Below, piece after piece: positions 55,829 to 64,000 of a DNA stretch of 64,000 nucleotides (within the stretch, counting starts at the first letter, position 1; each line of letters starts with the position of its first letter). Below the pieces are notes generated by a model. That model was not told where the DNA came from, searched no databases, and worked only from the letters and a program-made list of their open reading frames with translations. The position numbers were made by a program, and so were the translations under genes. Source of the stretch: Ligula intestinalis (taxonomy: Eukaryota > Platyhelminthes > Cestoda > Diphyllobothriidea > Diphyllobothriidae); assembly GCA_036362985.1 (NCBI GenBank), contig JAYGXS010000002.1:87991272-88055271 (forward strand). Direction: 5' to 3'.

Positions 55829-56306
55829 CTGTGGAGTCCGGTTAATGTGGACACCTCCGTTCCAGGCCAACTGTCCATATTAACCGGTTGTCCACATTAA
55901 GCGAACTGACCCCAAACCAGTCGTTTCTATGCATAAAAAACAGAATTTTGCATCTGAATGAAGTTTTATTGAAAGAACATGCTCAGTTTTGATTGCTTTG
56001 GTGGAAACTTTTCTCTTAAAGCTCCCCTAAAGTTTTCTATCATAGTGTCAAAATTCTCCACATCAAAACCTTGTTGTCGATGCCCCGTTTCGAGTACGGG
56101 AATTCCCCGCCGCGGGCGATTTGGACTGGATTTTTGACAAAATCTGTGGGTCGACCGACCGGTTGACAGCTTGGTGCTGTCCACATTAAGCGGTGGCTGT
56201 CCAGATTAAGCGGAGGATTTTACTATGGAGAAATTCCGTTCCTGGCCAACTGTCCACATTAAGCGGTTGTCCACATTAACCGTGTCCACATTAACCGGAA
56301 TCCACT
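55829..56306. mobile_element. pogo/Tigger-like miniature element
   Basis: Flanked by TA on both sides. The ends are inverted: CTGTGGAGTCCGGTTAATG and, reversed, AGTGGATTCCGGTTAATG. TGTCCACATTAAGCGG-type words repeat several times inside. On the minus strand 55966-56070 reads QQGFDVENFDTMIENFRGA and KFPPKQSKLSMFF before a stop, like the tail of pogo/Tigger transposases. It is 478 bases long, so an internal deletion derivative. The undisturbed site is seen in unit 1 of the duplication. Confidence 0.75.
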
Positions 56307-56508
56307 TAAAGGCCAATTTATAACGGAATGAATGTACTCCAAAAGTTGATGAGTTTACGCTTTCTTCTACCTGATCCTAAAACGGAATGCTCAGAATATT
56401 TCGGGATTGAGCATTTTGTGTGTGCCTAAATACCGTAACATTAGTTTACATTTCCATGAAATACGTGCGTTATTGTTAAGGAAGGAAGCCTTTTGCTATT
56501 GGAATTAT

Positions 56509-57355
56509 ATGTTTGTTGGCCATCCTCGCAAATGTCAGATACACCCCAAGTACTTGAGGATGGCCTGGACCACGTCTCAGCATGGTCGTCAGCAAATGGC
56601 CTTCTACTTAATGACCGGAAGTCAGTCAAGCGTGCTTTTCGACTGCGACCCCCTCCCGGTCATGAAACTATTGACATTCTACCCAACAAAGTATCCTCTT
56701 TCCGGTACCTTGGTGTTCCTCTAGCATCTAACCTCTCATTTACTTTTTATATAGAGGGCGTTTCTATTAAAATCCATGCACTGTTATAGTATGTCCGCAA
56801 GCCCTAATCTGGCAATTTATAGATGCTTGCATTCACTTCCTCCCCATTCTTTACTGCTATTCAGATGTTTTTTCAGCTTTACTGAAAAAGACCTGATCAT
56901 TTTTAAACGTATCCTTCGAATGCTCTCTTCAGCTGCCGTTGTTTCCTGTGTATTCTAGCCGACATTATAGAACAGCGACAATTTAAAATGATCAAGCAAT
57001 TTGCTGATCGCATCCTTAGTGAGGCTGCTCACCCTCTCCACTCTGAACTAATGGCTGCGAAGTCTTCCCAAACAATGCGCCAACGCTTCCGTCATATGTC
57101 TTGCCGTACATCGGCATATCAGCCCTCTATACTCCCATTCCTAGCACGCTATCTCACCTATGAAGAAACGGAAATGGAGAGATTGAAAACCGACCTGTCT
57201 CCATAACAGATGTGGATATCGTGTAAACCTTTCACATTGAGTATGCTATGACATTTTGTCTTAGATTTTACCTTGCCTTATCCCGTGCTCTCCGTAAATG
57301 AAGCCATCTTTGCTGAAAATTTTGGATATTACATTCAAAATAAAGCATTATCTCT
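56509..57355 (+). mobile_element. Non-LTR RT 3' fragment (flatworm type)
   Basis: Reads VLEDGLDHVSAWSSANGLLL, KVSSFRYLGVPLASNLSFT, then after stops QFKMIKQFADRILSEAAHPL, HSELMAAKSSQTMRQRF and LPFLARYLTYEETEMERLK, a stop, and an AATAAAG near 57335. It is the RT thumb and C-terminal region of a flatworm non-LTR family, inserted in unit 2 of the duplication. 5'-truncated and broken by several stops. Confidence 0.75.
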
Positions 57356-57799
57356 CACCCTGCCCCCTGGATATAATCTTCAAGCGTGTAACTATCAGGG
57401 CGCTCGAAAGGCGGCTTAGCCATCATCTTACCGGGAAGGGTCGGTTTTAGTGCAAACTGTGAGGATCCAATCATTGGTACAATTATAAAGTTTAAAAGAG
57501 AAGAGATTCAGATTTGCCAACTCCTCCTTTAAGCACCCTCGAACCATTGAAATTACCCGCACATAGAGGAGGGAAATCCTAAATAGTCCCTTATAAGTTC
57601 ACCAGCGCAATATTCCGCGCCAAAAGACATTCCTAGTAATACTAAAGAGTAAGGATACTTTATATATCTCGTAGATGTGAATGAGAGAGCCCGTAACTTT
57701 CTATTTCGGTATAAATACTAATCGAAAAATAAAATTTAGTAAAAATGCGCATTGTAAAAGATAGTTTCCAAGGTCTGCAAAAATTATGGCTAACATATA

Positions 57800-58700
57800 C
57801 AATACGGGGAAATTACGACACGTATAATATGTCACCACATAACAAAGTAAGATCAGTACGCTGTTCGAAATAAAAGAAGATTCGAAATAAAATATGAAGG
57901 TACGACTTTCGGAGTCCTAAATTCATCAGACTGCATCGAAATTTTCCGCGTAGCTGTAAATTAGTTATTCCTTAACCGTTACTGAACTGCGTTTTTGGAG
58001 TATGTGGTCCCTATATAGTACATTTTTCTACTAAAGCAAGAGCGTTATCTTGTGTGGCATAATCAAAGCATGTTGATGTCTAATTTTGGCAAAATTTTGA
58101 CACAAATGCTCACAAAGGACCAACGTCTAGACGCTGTCGCTGTCGCTCAGGCACTTCGAAACTCCGCGTCAGCACACTTTTGAGACCGCAGAGGTGGTGA
58201 CCATAAATTCAGCCACCCTCTTTCCATGTTCGAAAACTGTGCTCAATCTAGCCCTACAACCACGCTCGCCAGAGCTGAACCCCACGTATTTCTCTCCACA
58301 TTCCACCTTATTGCGTTATGTTTACTCCGTTGACCCACTTGGTTCGGTGATAGTTGTTGGGATAAACTTTGTGGGTTGTCATGTTTGTTCTGATCCACCA
58401 GAAAGAAGTCCACTTAACAACAATTCTACCCCATATATGCACACAAGGACAACAAAATGGTGTCCTGTTCTGATAAAATACTGAGAAGGAAATGTGTTAG
58501 AATGGCAAAAGTTGAAATGAATTTTACATTCATTTTGTCCTCGAAGCCCGAAAGCTTACTTTGACTTCTTATGTAAGTACAGTTAGAGACAAGGATGTAT
58601 ATAACATCCACAATGCATTTGCACTTTGGCGGTAGCCAAACGTATCTTGTGTTCATCTAATTAAATCTGCTTGACCTGGAGCCTCTAACCGAATAACACC
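57800..58700. other. No supported gene
   Basis: A frame near 58194-58484 includes LQPRSPELNPTYF, faintly like the last catalytic block of Tc1/mariner transposases, but nothing around it agrees. Otherwise AT-rich. Confidence 0.4.
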
Positions 58701-58759
58701 TTAGTTGGCCTGGAATGCGTAATGTTTCTGTGCGAAAAGGTGACACTATCCTCTGGACG

Positions 58760-58942
58760 CGCGTCCGCCTGCCGGGCGAACCAATCACAGAGAGGGAGGG
58801 GGAGGACGCGGCGCGACGTGCGAGAGGGAGAGGAGAGCTATTGCTGCATTTTTATTGGTTAACAATCACACAGACAGCGGCCTCCCCCTGTTCCGGTGAA
58901 AGTAATTGGCTATAAACCGTTGCTGCGACAAACTACAATATC
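58760..58942 (+). promoter_or_regulatory. CpG-rich promoter with three CCAAT boxes and TATA
   Basis: CCAAT at 58781-58785, inverted ATTGG at 58854-58858 and 58905-58909, and TATAAA at 58911-58916 lie in a GC- and CpG-rich block unlike its flanks. CCAAT boxes are bound by NF-Y in animals. Transcription would begin near 58940. The direction is set by TATA and by the donor at 59019. Confidence 0.45.
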
Positions 58943-59018
58943 AGACAGAAACAAGGATTCACTTTAATTTTTCCCTTCTCCTTGGCCCCTGCTCCCACTA
59001 TTGAAGTTAGCAAATCAT
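58940..59018 (+). other. Probable non-coding first exon
   Basis: Between the TATA box and a strong donor CAT|GTAAGTG at 59019. There is no sustained open frame. Pyrimidine-rich CCCTTCTCCTTGGCCCC lies inside. It would splice over about 3 kb to the acceptor before 62091. This is inference from signals only. Confidence 0.35.
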
Positions 59019-62000
59019 GTAAGTGTCCATTGAGGTGTGATTAACCATTCCTTTTCTTGTAACTATAAGTGTAAGCAAAGGAATTCTGTTATCCATTACT
59101 GCATGATTTGGAATGTAGAATGATCTGTTACATTACATACCATGGTGTTGACAAGCTATGTATCTCCGCGTTAACAAGAAGGTCCGTTTTTAATGTGAAC
59201 GTTATATTCATTAGGATATGAAAACTAAACTAAGATTTCCTTTCTATGCGTTTCCAGCTGCATATATTTATATAATAATTGTTAGGCGCAGCCCAGTTAA
59301 AGTCAAGTTCTAATATTTTCTCAACATTAGTTGGGTAGTATTTCCTCTAGAAAAAGAAGAACATTTCATGTTCCTTTTAATCAGATGTCTGCTCCAAGGC
59401 CTAAGCACTGTTGACCAGGATCCGTATAGATGCCTTTGCGGGAAAGTATATTTAATAGATCTTAGAAAACACCTTAAGCGTGAGACATAGTTAAAAGCCG
59501 ATGCCTAAATTATCCACCTGGGTCCTGTACTAGCTCATATAGTTATGACATGCGGTGGGTTTTCGAATGATCTGATATTTATGGTATATTGCTACCGGTT
59601 ACCAAAATTCAACTGCCTATTCCAGAGATAATTTGGAGAAAAGTTCATTTCAAGTAAACATTTTGACCGGAATGTAGTTTTGTATAGACAGGCTCTTCGA
59701 AAATACAAAATATGTTTTGCAATATTTCTAGAATTTATTTTATAGTTGCATATGTTCTCACATTTTTCTGACCGTGTGCTGTTCATACGTCCCAATTCAG
59801 CTCCATAATTGTTACTGGTTTCTTTTAAAATCTTCTGACAGGTCTCCTAATATAGCCCAATATGTGTGAATAAACTGACTTGTCTCCTATCAGGAACGAT
59901 TACAGCTGTATAGCTCGTAGTAAAATATGTGTGTGACGTTAGTTTACTTGCTAGAGTAACCGATTTTAAGTCTCATTGCATCGGAAATCCTGTAATAACG
60001 CGTAGCAAATGGCAGAAAAACAGACATTATAATCAATAGAGATGACAGGGTAATTGCTTAAGGTACTTTTCCGTTCAAAACTACAAGTTTTCTTTTCCTT
60101 GCATGTAGCAGGTTGCATGAAGATAGGATTTGCTGTCTAAAAACTGTGGTGGAAAAAATGTTTTTCGTGCGAAACTGACTGGGGACGATTTTTATAGTGA
60201 AAGGACAAAAATAGAGCGATGAACAGGCATACATGTGTCATGCTCTCTCAGGACAAATAACTATGTTCAAGGATACCTTGGCCTTTTAGCGTAAAATTAC
60301 TTTCATCAATTTCATTGGAGTTGGGGTCGCAATTGGCACTGAACATTATTTTGGCCTAATGCGTAAGCAGTCTTCTGGACTGGTTCGGCTGAACGAAAGA
60401 ACTTAGCAATTTGATAAAATTCAAACTATTTCGAAACTTATCTGACAACTAATGCTGTAATATAAATATTTTTGAAAACACTTTTGGCGTTTAGGTAAGT
60501 AGAAAGCAATAAATAGCCCCGTCGACAAGATATGGAAACAGGAACCATCCGTACGATTAATAGCCGTGTGCTTCTTTCCAGGCGAATTAGGATGAAAGAC
60601 AGGGTTAGGATCAGGGTCACAGTTAAGGGTCGAACTATTTTTAGAACACGAACCTATTTAATCTTTCCGTTGTTTAGGTCAAGTTAACCTGCGGTACGGC
60701 GTTCCTATTACCGTGTTATAGCGAGAAGAGGGGAAGCGCATAAGTAATTGCAACCGTCAAAAATATTTAAAGGGGTGCGCCAAAGGGTTCGCTCTACATC
60801 GGAATGGCTATTGCTCACGGCTCAAAATGCGTTCAGACGGGTAACCTTGCGGACGAAAAGCTTAAGGGGTTATGCGTGAAGACGGCTCAGTGTATTCCAA
60901 AAGTGCTTTCTCCGCGATTCCCTTAAACATTTCTTATAGCTCCAGCTCCAGAGCTAGGGCAACGAGTGAGATACTGGGAGCGGATCATTATTTATTTGGT
61001 GCTAGGAACGGCAAGCGAGGTAAAAAAACTCACAGACCACCGGTATTCCCACACCTTTAGGTATTTACTTACAAAAAATGCCTGTAATGTTCAAAGGACG
61101 CGTAAATTTGCCCAGTTTTCCAGGCTAATTTGGTTGATAATGCTTAATTAATAATCCCACGGGGAGTAAAAAGATGATGCAGATACCAACTGCTATATTC
61201 AAGCAGTAAGAAAGGTCCATGTGTTCGAAACGTCATTCAAGCTGAAGAAACGCCAATGGGTCCAGTAGCAGTGTGCTACTGTGTGAAGACAAGTCAATGT
61301 TTTAAGCAGCAAAGGCATGACCAGAAATTTTTGCGATGTTGTCGGTCCTCCAGGCAACTTTTTCATCTCCCTGAGGATGATTTGCCTGAGCTAGTCAGGA
61401 ATTGAACTGTGTACCCCGGGGATTACAGTTTTGATTGCGAGTGCCAAAGATCTCGTGACGAAAAAGCGACACGTTTCTAATCGAAGCCATAAGTTGAACA
61501 GTTACTTATGAGCGCCTTATTCCTATCCTGGTGGCGTATCTATTGAAATTAGAATAGCCTACCTTTACGCAGGATAGTACTTAGTGGTTGGCAATGTTCT
61601 TAGCAATGGTGATATTTTTCGTCTGAATGGCATTGAGATTTTAATTTCATTTTTTGCGCTGGCAAGCATATGTACGGTCACACGCATCCGCACACTAAAA
61701 TCGGTGGCTTTTAACGTAAAAAGGGACCAAGAAGCCTCACTGTGACACCTGATACTTGACTCTTAGCCCTAATTTGGTACATTCGAAGCAACGTAACCTG
61801 TGCATTCTCAGACTCCCTTGAGTTTTGAGTGTTACTGATGTGCATGTATGAGATGACTGTTAAAATATGTGGGGTTAGCTACCTACAGCGCCAGAATTAT
61901 GCCAACGATAGCAAAGAGCGCTGCGGTCTTGCGTTCTAGTGTGTGCCCTGCGATACCGCGAGACATACCCACCGTTCCGGCATGTTCTCTACTGCGTTGT

Positions 62001-62090
62001 GCAGGGAGATTTAAATGTAAACGAAGTACTTTATATTAAAAAGATGGTTGACAGTGAATATGCTTTAATGCTTATTTTAATTACTTGCAG
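59019..62090 (+). other. Putative first intron
   Basis: AT-rich with no motif-bearing frame. A worn tRNA-like block (box B CAGTTCAATTCCTGACTAG on the minus strand) sits near 61385-61450. It ends with AATTACTTGCAG at 62090, a good acceptor. Confidence 0.4.
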
Positions 62091-62976
62091 CAGCATGTCT
62101 CGCGCGAACGAAATTGAATTCTCCGTTACCGCACAACAATTCTCCCCATGTGTAAGTTTCGCGGAGAGCACCTCCCAGCCCGGTTCATCTGCTGCCCTTG
62201 ACTTCCTCCGAAATACCATCGCTTCTTCTACCGTCGCCGCCGCCACCGCCACAACTGTTGGACAGGCTGGTCTCGGACAGGCTGCTCTGTTGACGACCGG
62301 TCTCCCACCGCCGACTGCTGACTGGCTTGACTGGATGAAGAACCTCCAGGCCAGTGGAAAACTGTCCTTCCCTTTCGCAGCCTCCGCTGCCGTGACTTCG
62401 AAGCCTCCCGAAGCCCTGCTCTCAATAGTACAACAATGCACCTACCTAAAGCAGGCAGCAGCATACTTCCCTCCCGGTCTTATGATCCCCCCAACAATGA
62501 CAATGGATACGAACTCCGAGACTAACGAAGACGACTTCACCATGAACAGTCTGGTAAAGAATTCCCTGTTGAATATGCACCTACTTGCCGGACAACTGCC
62601 CTTCTGGAGCCTGCCACACACGTCACCACGACCGCCGCCGACAACACCACAGCAGCAGCAACAGCAGCTAGCTGCAGTCTCACGGACACTCCGCTGTGCC
62701 GAGACCATGTCGACAGCCGCAGCAACCGCTGAATGCATCACAGACGACATTCCCACTACACACGAAGAAGTGGGTTTCCTGTCAAAGTCACAACCAGCCA
62801 AACGTCTCTTTGGAGCGGGGGACGAGAAGACGGCGAGGTTGCTGAACTCTGGGGAGGTAACCATCCAGTCTGCTCTGGCGGGTAGATGTAAATCAACTGA
62901 CCTCTCCATCAGGGGCCTGGATCAGGAGAGGAGCCAGCTGTTGAACTCACTTGAAGTAAATTCGACTCAACTACAG
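62091..62976 (+). CDS. 294-codon coding exon, Ala/Ser/Pro/Gln-rich, unknown family
   Basis: After TTACTTGCAG the exon starts CAGC, and the ATG at 62095 opens a frame of exactly 294 codons to a perfect donor CAG|GTGAGT at 62976. The frame is also open upstream of the acceptor, but that part is intronic. The protein starts MSRANEIEFSVTAQQFSP. It has an Ala/Thr-rich stretch (SSTVAAATATTVGQAG), a Trp motif ADWLDWMKNLQASGKL, a Pro-rich PHTSPRPPPTTP followed by six Gln, and a charged end (AKRLFGAGDEKTARLL). There is no membrane segment and no DNA-binding domain in this exon. The style suggests the N-terminus of a nuclear regulator; I do not recognise the family. Higher G+C than flanks supports coding. 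Confidence 0.72.
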
Positions 62977-63950
62977 GTGAGTAAGGCCTTCGTAACCGTC
63001 AACGGGCTTGACAGATTCAAATCGTGGGCTGCTACGTGGACTACTTTTTAAGGGAAGAGTGAAGAGTAGAGGTATTAAACAACAAATATCTTGAACGCAG
63101 AGTAAGTATTAAAAAAAAGAAAGAACTTATTTTACTGGAGATCTAGGCAATGAAACTGCAAATATTTTCGGGTTGTTTTCATAGGCTTCAAAAGATTTAC
63201 TGTTATAGCAAGCGGACCAGAATCAAAAATCCACCACCTTGTATGAATAAGTGAACAGACCAGCTTGTTTTATATGGAGGTTTGTCCAGATTGTTGTAGG
63301 GCAGGCATCTGACCCTCACTTTAGCACCCTATAAGTCTGGCTAATAACACTTGTTCGGGCGCAGAATAGTCCCCATATCGTAAGTGACGGCGGATAAGTG
63401 GCATAGTTTGCAATTCATTCTGTCGAAAAATTAGCCAATTTATATTCATCTCTTTTCTTAACAACACGTGCTGCGATGTACAATCGGGAATGTCAGTCTG
63501 CTTTCATGTGGTCAGACCACTATCTGGTATTTACAGGAGTTTTGTTAGTTTCTAGTCGCCTGTTTGTGAGTTGCACGCTATCCGAGAACGAGGTCACAAT
63601 TACAGATAGCGGCGGCTGTTTCAGGTGTTGTGCACCTCCTTTGATTTAGCACGTGATTTATCTGATTTACCTAGTACCTGGGTTACAAGAATGGTAAATT
63701 GCTACATAAATAAAGCCCAGTCACATCTCGGAGTAAAATATTGAGAGTAAGTTGTCATAGCAGTGGTGGAGCAACTGAAAGGTTTTTTATACTCGACCCC
63801 ATGTACAGTAAACTTCCAGCTTGCAATGACTGTTTTTGACAGTAGATTGAGCATTCATCTGCTCGAAGAATGTACAGGTTAGAGGAGTTTGTGATCGATT
63901 ACAGTGTTTTAGGATGGAGGCATGGCGAGCGCCAACGTCCATCCTGAATG
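62977..63950. other. Downstream intron, dispersed repeat piece
   Basis: No further exon seen. Near 63640-63705 a block with TACCTAGTACCTGGGTTACA matches the repeats at 6755 and 54205. Confidence 0.45.
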
Positions 63951-63952
63951 TC

Positions 63953-64000
63953 GACAATATAAAACAATATAAAACAATATAAAACAATATAAAACAATAT
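63953..64000 (+). repeat. Tandem repeat of a 10-base unit
   Basis: The unit ACAATATAAA repeats at least four times and runs off the window end, so the array length is unknown. Confidence 0.9.

Larger units (their letters stand above)
55415..57790 (+). repeat. Tandem segmental duplication, unit 2 (with two insertions)
   Basis: Begins GGCGATTATCGGAACGCATC, follows unit 1 block by block and ends AAAAATTATGGC. It is interrupted by a pogo-like element at 55829-56306 and an RTE-like fragment near 56509-57355. Divergence from unit 1 is roughly 15-20 percent by eye. Confidence 0.75.

Noticed and set aside
58230..58310. Tc1/mariner transposase block (PRSPELNPT)
   Set aside because: Only one short motif; no other catalytic block or terminal repeats nearby.

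Overview
The window looks like nuclear DNA of a flatworm, most likely a tapeworm. It has large introns with GT-AG borders, one intron of only 31 bases, AT-rich intergenic sequence and a dense load of degraded retroelements. The non-LTR, Penelope-like and Ty3/gypsy families resemble those of pseudophyllidean tapeworms (Spirometra or Diphyllobothrium relatives). The phylum is fairly secure; genus level is an inference from element style. There are no bacterial-type operons, no CRISPR array, no rRNA and no intact tRNA gene.

Two host genes can be supported. (1) Positions 1600-20734, minus strand: a sperm-associated antigen 16 / PF20 gene (axonemal central-pair WD40 protein). Eight exons were rebuilt by hand; all reading phases agree and they give 554 codons plus stop. 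The coiled coil and all seven WD repeats are present, but the 5' end with the LisH region was not found. (2) Positions about 58760-62976, plus strand: a CpG-rich promoter with three CCAAT boxes and a TATA box, a probable non-coding first exon with a GTAAGT donor, and a 294-codon coding exon rich in Ala, Ser, Pro and Gln. It may be the N-terminus of a regulatory protein of unknown family and continues past the window.

The rest is mainly mobile DNA. 1-1050: Penelope-like fragments. 2.9-5.0 kb (PF20 intron): a foldback element and an inverted pair of tRNA-derived SINEs. 14.0-15.2 kb: another Penelope-like copy inside the gene. 22.0-25.3 kb: a decayed Ty3/gypsy element. 26.2-28.5 kb: a young, 5'-truncated CR1-like element with an intact reverse transcriptase. 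30.8-38.1 kb: a nest of RTE-like and CR1-like copies and one Penelope-like copy with inverted repeats. 39.7-46.3 kb: tRNA-derived SINEs and more Penelope-like copies. 47.3-48.9 kb: a GC-rich, poly-C stretch with a 100-base assembly gap. 40.8 and 49.1 kb: two 541-base inverted-repeat elements. 53.9-57.8 kb: a tandem segmental duplication whose second copy carries a pogo-like miniature element and an RTE-like fragment.

The most striking signal is a set of hammerhead-ribozyme-like motifs just downstream of tRNA-like promoter heads in one SINE superfamily: four readable copies and one decayed copy. They share one geometry (CTGANGA core, 14-base stem II, GAAA, short palindromic stem III, stem I). 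Stem I differs in sequence between subfamilies but still pairs. Similar cores lie in the flanks of Penelope-like copies. This recalls the Sm-alpha SINE of schistosomes and the ribozymes known from Penelope-like elements.
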